Positions 27,135 to 36,424 of a stretch of DNA of 64,000 bases are shown here, piece after piece. A model generated the notes under the pieces. The model saw only the letters and a list, made by a program, of their open reading frames with translations, made no database searches and was not told the origin of the DNA. A program made the position numbers and the translations under genes. Each line of letters begins with the position of its first letter. Positions within the stretch are counted from its first letter, which is position 1. The DNA comes from Stappia sp. BW2 (lineage in GTDB: Bacteria > Pseudomonadota > Alphaproteobacteria > Rhizobiales > Stappiaceae): positions 186,001 through 250,000 of the forward strand of contig NZ_VIRG01000058.1 in the NCBI RefSeq assembly GCF_008107695.1, given 5' to 3'.

Positions 27135-27812
27135 ATGCAGGCGGGAAATGCGATTTATGAAACCATAGCGGATCTGCCGCCAATCCTGCCCGTGTTTCCG
27201 CTGCCAGGAGCGCTGCTGTTGCCGCGCACCCAGTTGCCACTGAACATTTTCGAACCGCGCTACATCGACATGGTGGATGCTGCATTGGCCGGCAACCGCC
27301 TGATCGGAATGGTGCAACCATCTCCCGACCGCCCGTCGGACGATCCGGATAATCCGCCCCTTGCCAGCATCGGCTGCGTTGGCCGGCTGACCAGTTTCCA
27401 GGAAACCGGAGACGGCCGCTATCTGATCACCTTGCAGGGCATCACAAGGTTTGCCCTTGGCCGGGAGGTCGAGGACTTCAGCAAGTTCCGCCAGATCGAG
27501 TGTGATTTTTCCGCCTTTGCGCATGACCTGAAATGCGGCCAGGGCGAGGAAGATGTCGACCGGACAGGCCTGCTCAGAACCCTGCGCGAATATCTGGACG
27601 CCAACAATCTGGAAGCCGACTGGCAGAGCGTGTCGGAAGCCGAAACGGAAGTGCTGGTGAACGCGCTGTGCATGATGTGCCCTTACGGCCCGCAGGAAAA
27701 ACAGGCCCTGCTGGAAGCTCGCGATCTGAAGACCCGTGCGGAAACCCTGATCGCCATCACCGAGATGGACCTTGCCCGCACACAAAATGACGGCGGCACC
27801 ACGTTGCAGTGA
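27135..27812 (+). CDS. Lon protease substrate-binding (N-terminal) domain protein
   Basis: A 225-residue stand-alone LON N-terminal domain. Key parts are [30 protein letters not shown] near residues 15-45 (region), [27 protein letters not shown], and the helical C-terminal half ending [10 protein letters not shown]. The ATPase and protease parts of Lon are missing, so it probably binds unfolded or exposed segments without cutting them. It lies between a thioredoxin-type co-chaperone and Trm112, overlapping the open frame of the latter. Confidence 0.9.
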   Translation: MQAGNAIYETIADLPPILPVFPLPGALLLPRTQLPLNIFEPRYIDMVDAALAGNRLIGMVQPSPDRPSDDPDNPPLASIGCVGRLTSFQETGDGRYLITLQGITRFALGREVEDFSKFRQIECDFSAFAHDLKCGQGEEDVDRTGLLRTLREYLDANNLEADWQSVSEAETEVLVNALCMMCPYGPQEKQALLEARDLKTRAETLIAITEMDLARTQNDGGTTLQ

Positions 27813-27853
27813 GTGGACTGATCTTGGCGCCTCAACCTGAAAGACACCCGGAC

Positions 27854-28045
27854 ATGACTGAACCGACCGAACGCCCGGTGGACCGCAAGCTGCTGGAACT
27901 GCTGGTGTGCCCCGTGACCAAGACCACGCTCGAATATGACGCGGACGCCAAGGAACTGATCTCGCGCACCGCCAAGCTTGCCTACCCGATCCGCAATGGC
28001 ATCCCGATCATGCTGCCCGACGAGGCGCGCAAGCTGGAAGACTGA
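27854..28045 (+). CDS. Trm112 family protein
   Basis: A 63-residue protein with the Trm112 pattern: [21 protein letters not shown], then [25 protein letters not shown]. In eukaryotes and archaea Trm112 activates several methyltransferases; the bacterial form is usually a short UPF0434 protein of unconfirmed role. Only one cysteine remains (CPVTKTT), so the zinc site of other members is incomplete. The ATG at 27854 is chosen because the upstream extension overlaps the previous gene and is not conserved in type. A strong terminator follows. Confidence 0.9.
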   Translation: MTEPTERPVDRKLLELLVCPVTKTTLEYDADAKELISRTAKLAYPIRNGIPIMLPDEARKLED

Positions 28046-28061
28046 AACGCCTGAACAGCAA

Positions 28062-28088
28062 AAAGCCCGGGCGGCCGACCCGGGCTTT
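28062..28088. terminator. Bidirectional terminator after trm112
   Basis: 10-bp perfect stem AAAGCCCGGG (28062-28071) / CCCGGGCTTT (28079-28088); A and T tracts on the two arms let it work for both strands. It separates the Trm112 operon from the convergent YggT gene. Confidence 0.85.
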
Positions 28089-28209
28089 GAACAATAAGCG
28101 CCGACTTTCCGTCACCGGACGCGGGCGCATCCGGTATGTCCATCTGGCAAAAGCGGAACATGTGGCTGGACGCCCGGACGAAATGCCCGGGCTCTGCACA
28201 ACTGACCCG

Positions 28210-28506
28210 TCAATAGCCCCGGAACATCGGCAGGATGTTCAGGATGATCAACTGGCGGACGAAAATGATCAGAAGCAGCAGGATCACCGGGGAAATATCG
28301 ACACCGCCGAGATCCGGCAGGAACCGCCGGATCGGCCTGAGCGCCGGCTCCGTCAGGTTGTAGAGAACCCGCCCGATGGAATTGATGATCTGGTTGCTCG
28401 AATTGACGATATTGAAGGCATAGAGCCACGAGAAGATCGCGCTGGCGATGATCACATAGGTGTAAAGTTCCAGGGCGAGCAGTATCACGTTGAAGAGTGC
28501 GGTCAT
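28210..28506 (-). CDS. YggT family membrane protein
   Basis: A 98-residue protein with two hydrophobic hairpins. It has the family motif at residues 24-30 (FSWLYAF), then [41 protein letters not shown] as the conserved central part (positions about 38-78). YggT proteins are associated with cell-shape and osmotic phenotypes and the Ycf19 family in chloroplasts, but the mechanism is unknown. It stands alone on the minus strand. Confidence 0.92.
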   Translation of the reverse strand: MTALFNVILLALELYTYVIIASAIFSWLYAFNIVNSSNQIINSIGRVLYNLTEPALRPIRRFLPDLGGVDISPVILLLLIIFVRQLIILNILPMFRGY

Positions 28507-28732
28507 GGTCCGGTCCGTTGCCGTTCAAAATCTGGTCTGCCCTCATGTAGCTTCCCGACAGCCCCGCCGCAAGACGCCAGCGTTCCCGACGTTTGATTGT
28601 GCTTAAGCTTTGCCCCCGCGATCGGGCGATGCGGAAATGCAACAGTCCGGCAAAACCCATTCTCCTTAGGGTTTGTATAAGCACTTCTCGTGCTATCTTC
28701 CTGGTAATGGAATTCCTTTACTGGTGGGTTGA

Positions 28733-29533
28733 ATGTTCAAGTTGATGACGCGCGCTACGCTGGCGCTGGCTCTTAGCGCTGTGTCCGGGGCCGCTCTGGC
28801 GCAAAGCGGTGACTTGTCCGAAGAGGACGCAAACCGCCAGTTCGTGGTTGATCTTGGCGCTGGCGCCATTGTCAAGCCGCGGTACGAAGCTGCGGACTCC
28901 TACCTGGTCTATCCTTTCCCGATCATCGCCGTCGGTCGCTTCTACTTCCCGGGTCTTGGCCAGGTTGTCGACGGCCGCCGCAAGTCCGGTGTGTTCTTCT
29001 ACCCGTCTTTCAACTTCATCGGCGAGCGCAAGGCCAGCGACAGCACCGACCTGACCGGCACCAACACCATCGACTGGGCACTTGAACTCGGCCTCGGGGG
29101 CGGTTTCCGCACCGAGCACTTCCGGGCTTTCGCAGAGTTGCGTCAGGGCATCAACGGGCACACAGGCCAGGTTGGTCAGCTTGGGCTCGACGGCATCGTC
29201 TATCCTGCTGAAAAGTGGGAAATCAGTGCTGGTCCGCGCGCAAGCTTTGCCTCGGACGAATACATGGACACCTATTTCGGCGTGACTTCCACCGAAGCAG
29301 CCAACAGTGGCGGACGCCTGACGAAATTCAATCCGAGCGCGGGTTTCAAGAGCGTCGGCCTGGCGGCACGTGCCAGCTACGATTTCAGCGACGACATTCG
29401 CCTGCACCTGCAAGGTGGCTATGACCGGCTTATCGGCGATGCAGCGGACAGCCCGATTGCCAAGAACGGCAGTGAAAACCAGTTCAGCATCGGCGCTGGT
29501 GTTACCTATCGCTTCGCTTTCGACCTGTTCTAG
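28733..29533 (+). CDS. MipA/OmpV family outer membrane protein
   Basis: A 266-residue outer membrane beta-barrel protein. A signal peptide ends at ALAQ-SGDL. The mature chain has alternating strands, the ADSYLVYPFPIIAVGRFYFPGLG segment typical of MipA/OmpV, and a C-terminal GAGVTYRFAFDLF ending in phenylalanine, the usual insertion signal for the BAM complex. In E. coli, MipA links lytic transglycosylase MltA with PBP1B; other OmpV proteins are adhesins or porins, so the role here is open. A terminator lies about 140 bp downstream. Confidence 0.9.
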   Translation: MFKLMTRATLALALSAVSGAALAQSGDLSEEDANRQFVVDLGAGAIVKPRYEAADSYLVYPFPIIAVGRFYFPGLGQVVDGRRKSGVFFYPSFNFIGERKASDSTDLTGTNTIDWALELGLGGGFRTEHFRAFAELRQGINGHTGQVGQLGLDGIVYPAEKWEISAGPRASFASDEYMDTYFGVTSTEAANSGGRLTKFNPSAGFKSVGLAARASYDFSDDIRLHLQGGYDRLIGDAADSPIAKNGSENQFSIGAGVTYRFAFDLF

Positions 29534-29670
29534 AAGCATATCGCCAAGAGCGGCGCCGGTTGCCGGCTCTTCGCCAGATGACACGCGTCGACAACGTGAA
29601 GACACCTGTCACCTGAAGGCATTGCCCCCCCCAAGGGAACCATCCCAGGCACGTTCTGGTATGACTTGAG

Positions 29671-29704
29671 CTGCTGCTGCCCCTGACGGGACAGCAGCAG
29701 TTTT
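29671..29704 (+). terminator. Rho-independent terminator downstream of mipA-type gene
   Basis: CTGCTGCTG (29671-29679) pairs with CAGCAGCAG (29692-29700), followed by TTTT. Confidence 0.75.
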
Positions 29705-29878
29705 CGTTTGACCGGAAGGTTCAACCGCCGACGGAAGAATGCAGACGCGAAGGAATTGCCACAGGATCGACACCAGATGAGCCGCCTCGCGCACAGGCGC
29801 GTCATTGCAGGATGACGCCGGACGGGCAAGGGCAGCACAGGATCGAAAGACCCTGTCTACCCATCCGTTCCTGAGGAC

Positions 29879-30706
29879 TTACCAGGCGCAGGGAACGAGT
29901 GTGATGCCACGCGGCAACTTCGTGGTGTCGTCACCACAGGCGCCCAGAATGCGCTTCGGATCAAGATTGTAGGCGCCGGACAGATCGGCACCGGCAAGAC
30001 GCGTACGTCGCAGCAGAGCTCCGTCGAAATTGACGCCTTCCAGGTTAGCGCCCGTCAGATCTGAACTGACCAGACGCACACCGGAAAAATCCGCTCCTGA
30101 AAAATTCGCATTGTGAGCCTTGATCCTGTCGAGCTTGGCCTGGCGCATGCGGGCGCCCTGGAAGTTCGCCCCGCTCATGTCGACGCGCTCCAGGTTCGCG
30201 TCGTCCATCTTGGCACCCTTGAAGGAGGCATTGTTCGCCATCGATCGGGTCAACAGGACATTGCGCATGTCTGCGCCGTCAAAAATGGCTCCATTCGCCT
30301 CGACCGTGTTCAGATCCCCGTCCCGGAGGTCCGCATCCTGAAAATTCGCCTTGTTCAGATTGGATTTTTCAAGATCGACAGATCGCATGTTGGAACCGGT
30401 GAAATCACTGCCGGAGAAATCGGCCCGTTCGGCTTCCGTCCGACGAAAATCGGAATTCGTGAAATTCGCGTCCGGCAGCATCGCTTCCTTCAGATCGACT
30501 TCCCGCAGATTGACACCGGCGAAATTTCCATTTTGAAGCACCAGTCCGCGAAGTTCCGCCAGTTCGAGATCGCAACGGGGGCAACCGCCCTTTTCCTTGA
30601 TCTCGGCCATGCGCGCTGCATCGCTTCCGGCTTGCACGCCATTGGACGCCAGCAGAACCATTGCGCCGACGCACCCTGCAAGAACCCGGGTCACCCTGTT
30701 TTTCAT
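29879..30706 (-). CDS. Exported pentapeptide-repeat protein
   Basis: A 275-residue protein from the ATG at 30706 (AAAGGGA ribosome-binding site). It has a signal peptide ending near GVQA. The body is a long row of A(N/D)Lxx-type pentapeptide repeats, which fold into a right-handed square beta-helix, from about residue 45 to 245. A CPRC pair sits before the repeats and two more cysteines lie in the last 25 residues, so disulfides could cap the helix in the periplasm. The function is unknown; most pentapeptide proteins are scaffolds rather than enzymes. Confidence 0.88.
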   Translation of the reverse strand: MKNRVTRVLAGCVGAMVLLASNGVQAGSDAARMAEIKEKGGCPRCDLELAELRGLVLQNGNFAGVNLREVDLKEAMLPDANFTNSDFRRTEAERADFSGSDFTGSNMRSVDLEKSNLNKANFQDADLRDGDLNTVEANGAIFDGADMRNVLLTRSMANNASFKGAKMDDANLERVDMSGANFQGARMRQAKLDRIKAHNANFSGADFSGVRLVSSDLTGANLEGVNFDGALLRRTRLAGADLSGAYNLDPKRILGACGDDTTKLPRGITLVPCAW

Positions 30707-31143
30707 CGCAAATCCCTTTGCCAATCTCATCTAAACATAGGTCGCACTTCTGGCGGTTGAAGGACTGTATCCGATCACAAGGTTGAAAAAATGAGAAAAG
30801 TCGGAAGATCCACGTCACATCGATGCGATGCTGTGACGCGTGTGAGCTTTTGGAAGGTCATGAAAAAAAGGGAGGGAAGAAGCAGGCGGGGTCGCAGATG
30901 CCCACTCCTTCCATCCATCTAGGCGCTGACGACGCACTACCTGACAATCAGCGTATGGTGCACATCGCAAAAGCCTTGCCAATTTGCTTTCACGGCGTTT
31001 CAAACCAGATCTGCCCCTGGCTGGAGCTGTCGGCACAAGATGCTGAATATGTTTAGGCTTTGTTGACAACTTCTGCATTGCATTTTGCAACGCCACTTGC
31101 GAACACGGCTAACAGATAGTTAAGAAACCCAGGAGCCTGCCCG
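30707..31143. other. Gene-free stretch between patatin and pentapeptide genes
   Basis: No convincing gene. Short frames on both strands lack ribosome-binding sites and familiar motifs. It presumably carries the pentapeptide gene promoter and the 3' end of the patatin transcript. Confidence 0.5.
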
Positions 31144-32157
31144 TCAGGAAATCTCTCCCTTGACGTCAATCGTCGAGCGTTTGCCGATATCGTCATAGTG
31201 CCGCTCGAGCCATTCCTGTGCGGTCTTGCGCCCAAGTTCCTTCAGGTCGGTCAGGAACGCCCATTCGGCATTCATTTTCGACGAGGCTTGAAGCGGCTTC
31301 AGTTCACCGGCGGAAATCCGGTGCATTTTCACCTTCATGTATTCTTCGCCGGACAGCTTACCTTCCTCGACCAGACGCGTGACGAAATCGATCGCCCTGA
31401 GCTCGCGAAGCAGCGTGGAATTGAACGTGATCTCGTTGAGCCGATTAACGATCTCCCGCGCTGTCTTGGGCACGTTGCGCCGTTCGATGGGGTTGATCTG
31501 AATGAGCATCACATCCGGTGTATCCGTGCCGTAAAACAGCGGATAGAGAGGCGGATTGCCCATGTATCCACCATCCCAATAGGGCTCCCCATCGATTTCC
31601 ACTGCCTGAAACACCTGCGGCAGGCAGGCCGAGGCCATCACCGCGTCCAGGGTGACTTCCTTTTCGCTGAACACGCGGATCTTGCCGGTAAAGACATTTG
31701 TCGCCGCAACGAAGATCTTCATGTGCTCGCATTCATTGACCCGGTCGAAATCGACCGTCTTTTCCACGACATCGCGTAGTGGATTGGCGTTGAGCGGGTT
31801 GAATTCGTAAGGCGACGCAAAACGCGTCAACACGTCGAAGAAGAGATAGCTGGGCGAATGATCCAGGCTCCATTCTCCCAGGAAAACATCCAGAGGCGAC
31901 CGCTGGATCGGGCTGTATTTGGCCTGCTTGCTGACTTCGTACCAGAAAGCTTCCAGGCTCTCACGCGCACCGTCTTCACCGCCCTCCTGCATACCACTGG
32001 CAAGGACAACCGCATTCATCGCGCCGGCGGAAGTACCGCTGATGGCGTCGATCTTCAACCGCCGATCTTCCAGAAACCAGTCCAGAACGCCCCAGGTGAA
32101 GGCGCCATGCGCACCGCCACCTTGAAGGGCAAGATTGATCTTCTTCGGCGCGGCCAT
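31144..32157 (-). CDS. Patatin-like phospholipase
   Basis: A 337-residue patatin-domain hydrolase. The oxyanion loop is LQGGGAHGAF near residue 11, the nucleophile elbow GTSAG near residue 41, and the catalytic aspartate is in WDGGYMGNPPL near residue 195. Patatins use a Ser-Asp dyad to cleave lipid esters. Its position right after bdhA, with only 72 bp between, fits a role in polyhydroxybutyrate turnover (intracellular depolymerase type), which is inference from context. No signal peptide is visible, so it acts in the cytoplasm or at the inner membrane face. Confidence 0.92.
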   Translation of the reverse strand: MAAPKKINLALQGGGAHGAFTWGVLDWFLEDRRLKIDAISGTSAGAMNAVVLASGMQEGGEDGARESLEAFWYEVSKQAKYSPIQRSPLDVFLGEWSLDHSPSYLFFDVLTRFASPYEFNPLNANPLRDVVEKTVDFDRVNECEHMKIFVAATNVFTGKIRVFSEKEVTLDAVMASACLPQVFQAVEIDGEPYWDGGYMGNPPLYPLFYGTDTPDVMLIQINPIERRNVPKTAREIVNRLNEITFNSTLLRELRAIDFVTRLVEEGKLSGEEYMKVKMHRISAGELKPLQASSKMNAEWAFLTDLKELGRKTAQEWLERHYDDIGKRSTIDVKGEIS

Positions 32158-32191
32158 GGCGGCTCCTCCATTTTGGGGATTTGGCGAAACT

Positions 32192-32213
32192 CGCGGGCGG
32201 ACGACAGCCCGCG
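32192..32213 (-). other. Stem-loop between bdhA and patatin gene
   Basis: CGCGGGC (32192-32198) pairs with GCCCGCG (32207-32213). There is no T tract, so it may modulate or stabilise the transcript between the two genes rather than terminate it. Confidence 0.4.
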
Positions 32214-32229
32214 CCGCGAGAAGCGCGGG

Positions 32230-33012
32230 TCAGTGCGCGGTCCAGCCGCCATCGATGGGCAGGATGGATCCGGTGATCGACGCGGCGGCGTCAGAGCACA
32301 GGAACACTGCATAGGCAGCCACCTGCTCGATGGTCACGAACTCCTTGGTTGGCTGAGCGGCGAGCATGACATCGTTCTTGACCTGCTCTTCGGTCATGTT
32401 GCGCGCCTTCATCGTGTCGGGTATCTGCGCCTCCACCAGAGGGGTCCAGACATACCCCGGGCAGATGGCGTTGACCGTGATACCCTGCTGCGCCACTTCC
32501 AGCGCCACTGTTTTGGTGAGGCCGGCAATGCCGTGCTTGGCCGCCACATAAGCGGACTTGTAGGGCGAAGCGACAAGCGCGTGGGCGGAAGCGGTGTTGA
32601 CGATCCGGCCCCAGCCTCTGGACTTCATGCCCGGCAGCGCGGCCCGAATGGTGTGGAAGGCGGACGTCAGATTGATCGCGATGATCGCGTCCCATTTTTC
32701 AATCGGGAATTCATCGACCGGCGACACGAACTGGATACCCGCATTGTTGACCAGGATATCAACCCCGCCGAATTCCTTTTCCGCATCGGCGATCATGCCG
32801 GCGATCTCGTCGCCCTTCAGCATGTTCGCCGGCGAATAGGTGCAACGCACCCCGAAGTCGGCCTCAATGGCGGCACGGGTCTTCTCGATCTCGTCCTGAT
32901 CGCCCAACCCGTTGATAACGACATTGGCGCCCTTTTCCGCAAAAGCGCGTGCATAGCCCAGACCGATGCCTGAAGTGGATCCGGTAATGACGGCGGTTTT
33001 GTTGGCAAGCAT
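32230..33012 (-). CDS. bdhA: 3-hydroxybutyrate dehydrogenase
   Basis: A 260-residue short-chain dehydrogenase that interconverts (R)-3-hydroxybutyrate and acetoacetate with NAD+. The cofactor motif is TGSTSGIGLGYARAFAEKG at residues 11-29, NNAGIQFVSPV follows near 90, the catalytic Ser lies in IVNTASAHALVASP and the Tyr-Lys pair in YKSAYVAAKHG near 155. The final part, WTAH, and the QPTKEFVTIEQVA segment match bacterial BdhA closely. It is the first gene of a pair with the patatin gene and belongs to polyhydroxybutyrate/ketone body use. Confidence 0.93.
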   Translation of the reverse strand: MLANKTAVITGSTSGIGLGYARAFAEKGANVVINGLGDQDEIEKTRAAIEADFGVRCTYSPANMLKGDEIAGMIADAEKEFGGVDILVNNAGIQFVSPVDEFPIEKWDAIIAINLTSAFHTIRAALPGMKSRGWGRIVNTASAHALVASPYKSAYVAAKHGIAGLTKTVALEVAQQGITVNAICPGYVWTPLVEAQIPDTMKARNMTEEQVKNDVMLAAQPTKEFVTIEQVAAYAVFLCSDAAASITGSILPIDGGWTAH

Positions 33013-33207
33013 TTGGGGTCTCCCTTGATCGGCGGACCACCAGCCGGAACGGCCCGGTCTTCCGCAAACGGATCTTTGAAAAGCGGAGAGGCCTCATTCA
33101 TTCCACGGGATGGAAGGAGGCATCCGTACTGAAATTTCAGGAACACATTCGACCAGTTATCGCCGCACCGCAACATCGGAATGATGATTTTTCACCTGGC
33201 CGGATCA

Positions 33208-34095
33208 TCAGCGCCTGTTCATGCGCTGCGCTCCGGCCAGCGCCTTGCGCGCCCGTTCCCGCGCGGCGTCCCTCTGTGCTTCAGCCCTGGAAAGATCTTC
33301 CTGTTTGAGACCGAGCTGCGAGGCAAAGCGTTCGCGGATCAGGCCGTAGAAAGTCGCGTGCAGACTGGCGAATGCCCACACCAGGATCAGCATGGTGCCC
33401 ATCGGAAAGACCGCCGAACGGATCTGCTGCCACAGCACGCTGGCAGGCATCAACCCATCGCTCACCCCGAGCACGACCGCCAGGATACCAACCAGGAACC
33501 CCGCGAGCAGGCTCATCACCAGCGCCGCAAAGGCCATCGCCCAGCCAAGCCCGGATGTTGTCCGCCAGCTTTCCCTGAGCGTCAGCGGATCGTCCACCGC
33601 CGCTGCCGGCAGCACTACGGAAAACCGTTGCACCACCATCAACGCAATGAACGGTGCCAGAAAAAGGAGCAGCAAGCCGAGGCCCGCCGTTACCGCGGCC
33701 AATAGCAGCGAAACGATCACAAGCGGCAGCAGCGACAGAGCCCCGATCAGCGCAAGTATGATCATGTTGAAAATGACACGGATGTTGCGCGCCCCGAAGG
33801 TGACCGGAAAATCCCGCGCGTCGATCAGAATGCGCCGGACATAGGCAATGGCGATGGAAAAGCCGACAAGCAGATTGGCGATGGCTGCCAGCGCCCTGAG
33901 CGCGCCCTCATCTGCCGCGGCGACCGGCTCGGTCATGTAGGAAACGGTCTTGAAGCCGCTTTCCGGCATCAGCGATCCGCCAATGGCGAAATTCAGGGCG
34001 ACCAGAAGCAGGATATAGGCCCAGCCGGTTTTCAGAAGCGTCCCGAAATTGTGCTGCGCCAACGATAGCGAACGTTCCAGAACGGTGAAAAACAT
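33208..34095 (-). CDS. Six-helix membrane protein, paralogue 1 (unknown function)
   Basis: A 295-residue protein with about six hydrophobic helices and a charged, Arg/Ala-rich C-terminal tail (AEAQRDAARERARKALAG). The central motif VVLPAAAVDDPLTLRESWRTTSG matches the pattern LPA-x-AVE...S...G shared with three other genes in this window (34137-34922, 56696-57631, 57891-58673). This resembles the membrane domain seen in glycerophosphodiester phosphodiesterase-type and DUF families. No catalytic residues are evident. It is the second gene of a tandem pair on the minus strand, 41 bp after the first. Confidence 0.75.
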   Translation of the reverse strand: MFFTVLERSLSLAQHNFGTLLKTGWAYILLLVALNFAIGGSLMPESGFKTVSYMTEPVAAADEGALRALAAIANLLVGFSIAIAYVRRILIDARDFPVTFGARNIRVIFNMIILALIGALSLLPLVIVSLLLAAVTAGLGLLLLFLAPFIALMVVQRFSVVLPAAAVDDPLTLRESWRTTSGLGWAMAFAALVMSLLAGFLVGILAVVLGVSDGLMPASVLWQQIRSAVFPMGTMLILVWAFASLHATFYGLIRERFASQLGLKQEDLSRAEAQRDAARERARKALAGAQRMNRR

Positions 34096-34136
34096 GATCT
34101 GCCCCGGTTGGTTGCGACCAGCGAAGGATACGCGAT

Positions 34137-34922
34137 TCAGACCTGGGCACCAGCCCCTTCAGGCCGCTCCATCGCGATCCGGTACCCTGCCGTCAGGATC
34201 GAGATTCCCAGCACGGTAACGATGATCTGCACCAGCACGTTGAGCACGAGGATCTTCATCTGGATGAGGGCCGCCGGCAGGCCGCCGGACAGAAGACCAA
34301 GAAGATACTGCAGCCCCTCGCCAACGGCGACAAAAGGCAGGATCAGGATAAGCGCAGCCAGGAACATCGGCATGCCGAGGCCTTTTCCGAACTGAAGCAT
34401 CTGACTGAAGCCGAGCGGTCGCTCAACGGCAACGGCCGGCAGACTGAGGTTCAGACGGAACAGGAACGGGGCGAGAATGAAAATCGCGACGATCCACAGC
34501 ATCACCGTCAGGACGTTGCTTTTGAACAGGCTCGACAGCACGCCGATCACCAGTGCGGCAGGCAGCACGACAACGACGGCGGCAAGCGAGAGCAGAAGCA
34601 TTTGCCCGATGAAGCGGAACTCGACCGCTCCGACGCGAAAGTGCAGTGGCCCGGGTCGCTCGTTCAACAGACCGAACCGGTGCCAGGCGACCGAAATGGA
34701 AGCGGACGACAGCAGCGCAATCAGCATGGAGGTCAGAAGCAGCAGGACCGTCGTTCCGGAAATATCTTCCGGCGCAGTCGCCGCGTCGATGTTCGCGCCA
34801 TTCGCCAGAATGAGAAGAGAGAGCACGAATTGCAGAAGAAACCAGCCGCCACACACCTTGAACACGGTTTCCAGATTACCAAACACAATGGAAACCGAGT
34901 CCGACAGCAACCGTTTCAACAT
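34137..34922 (-). CDS. Six-helix membrane protein, paralogue 2 (unknown function)
   Basis: A 261-residue protein with about six hydrophobic segments. Its motif LSLPAVAVERPLGFSQMLQFGKGLG aligns with the corresponding part of the neighbouring paralogue, and SISVAWHRFGLLNERPG earlier matches the family's arginine-containing loop. It is probably cotranscribed with the following gene. The function is unknown; the tandem pair may form a heterodimer. A 220-bp region separates it from the divergent ispG gene. Confidence 0.75.
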   Translation of the reverse strand: MLKRLLSDSVSIVFGNLETVFKVCGGWFLLQFVLSLLILANGANIDAATAPEDISGTTVLLLLTSMLIALLSSASISVAWHRFGLLNERPGPLHFRVGAVEFRFIGQMLLLSLAAVVVVLPAALVIGVLSSLFKSNVLTVMLWIVAIFILAPFLFRLNLSLPAVAVERPLGFSQMLQFGKGLGMPMFLAALILILPFVAVGEGLQYLLGLLSGGLPAALIQMKILVLNVLVQIIVTVLGISILTAGYRIAMERPEGAGAQV

Positions 34923-35143
34923 GCAGTACCCTCCGAAAAAGCCGGTCGGCGAAGTGGACCGCCGCTGTGAAGCTCATAGCGGGCTGAAATCCATGTGGCA
35001 ATGTCCGCATGACGAAGGATCGACCTGTCTTCGCTTCGCACTACCATTGCCCTTTTTTGCCGCACACCCTAATCATGCGCTGGAAAGTCGGCCCCAGTTC
35101 CCTCATATGAGGGGCAAACGCTCAAAACCTGTTGGTTCCTGTG

Positions 35144-36403
35144 ATGATCGATGATTTCGCGAAAGCCCTGCCCCGCCGCTCCTCCGTCGGTGTGAAGGTC
35201 GGCGATGTGATGGTCGGCGGCGATGCGCCCATCGTGGTGCAATCCATGACCAATACCGACACGGCGGATGCCGATGCCACCGTTGCACAGGTGGCGGCCC
35301 TTGCCCGCGCCGGATCTGAAATCGTCCGCATCACCGTGGACCGCGCGGAAGCCGCCGTCCAGGTGCCGCGGATCAAGGAACGGCTGGAACGGATCGGCAT
35401 CACGGTGCCGCTGGTCGGTGACTTCCACTACATCGGCCACAAGCTGCTGACCGACTATCCCGATTGCGCCGCAGCCCTCGACAAGTACCGCATCAACCCG
35501 GGCAACGTCGGCTTCAAGGCCAAGCGCGACACGCAATTCTCGCAGATCATCGACATCGCGCAGAAATACGACAAGGCCGTCCGGATCGGCGTCAACTGGG
35601 GTTCGCTCGACCAGGAGCTCCTGACGAAGCTGATGGACGAGAATGCCGAAAGTGCAAATCCGGTGTCGGCAGCGGCCGTCATGCGCGAAGCGATCATCCA
35701 GTCCGGGCTCCTGTCGGCCGAGCGCGCCGAGGGCCTTGGCATGGGCCGCGACAAGATCATCCTCTCGGCCAAGGTCAGCCAGGTGCAGGACCTGATCGCC
35801 GTTTATGCCGATCTCGCCCGCCGTTGCGACTACGCCCTGCATCTGGGGCTGACCGAGGCCGGCATGGGCACCAAGGGTATCGTTTCCTCCGCCGCGTCCA
35901 TGGGTATCCTTTTGCAGCAGGGCATCGGCGACACCATCCGCGTGTCGCTGACGCCGGAACCGGGCGGTGACCGCACCCGCGAGGTGCAGGTGGCACAGGA
36001 GCTGTTGCAGGTGATGGGCTTCCGCGCCTTCGTGCCGGTGGTGGCCGCCTGCCCCGGCTGTGGCCGCACCACGTCCACGGTCTTCCAGGAACTGGCCCAG
36101 GACATCCAGGGCCATATCCGCGATTCCATGCCCAAGTGGCGCGAGCAGTATCCGGGTGTTGAAAGCCTCAACGTCGCCGTGATGGGCTGCATCGTCAATG
36201 GCCCGGGCGAATCCAAACATGCCGATATCGGCATTTCCCTTCCCGGCACCGGAGAGACCCCCTCCGCCCCCGTTTTCATCGACGGCGAGAAGGTCATGAC
36301 CCTGCGCGGCCCCGGCATTGCCGACGAGTTCAAGCAGATGGTTCTGGACTATATCGAAAAGCGCTACGGCACCGGCAGCAAGTCGTCCTCCGACGCTGCC
36401 TGA
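35144..36403 (+). CDS. ispG: 4-hydroxy-3-methylbut-2-enyl diphosphate synthase (flavodoxin)
   Basis: A 419-residue iron-sulfur enzyme of the MEP isoprenoid pathway that reduces MEcPP to HMBPP. The N-terminal TIM barrel carries [22 protein letters not shown]; the C-terminal domain holds the three cluster cysteines in ACPGCGRTT and [10 protein letters not shown]. The glutamate of NGPGE supplies the fourth ligand typical of the family. Start choice: ATG 35144 is used; GTG 35141 and TTG 35132 are in-frame alternatives, and none has a strong ribosome-binding site. It is followed closely by pdxY. Confidence 0.97.
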   Translation: MIDDFAKALPRRSSVGVKVGDVMVGGDAPIVVQSMTNTDTADADATVAQVAALARAGSEIVRITVDRAEAAVQVPRIKERLERIGITVPLVGDFHYIGHKLLTDYPDCAAALDKYRINPGNVGFKAKRDTQFSQIIDIAQKYDKAVRIGVNWGSLDQELLTKLMDENAESANPVSAAAVMREAIIQSGLLSAERAEGLGMGRDKIILSAKVSQVQDLIAVYADLARRCDYALHLGLTEAGMGTKGIVSSAASMGILLQQGIGDTIRVSLTPEPGGDRTREVQVAQELLQVMGFRAFVPVVAACPGCGRTTSTVFQELAQDIQGHIRDSMPKWREQYPGVESLNVAVMGCIVNGPGESKHADIGISLPGTGETPSAPVFIDGEKVMTLRGPGIADEFKQMVLDYIEKRYGTGSKSSSDAA

Positions 36404-36424
36404 CCCCAGAAGGAACACGACCCC

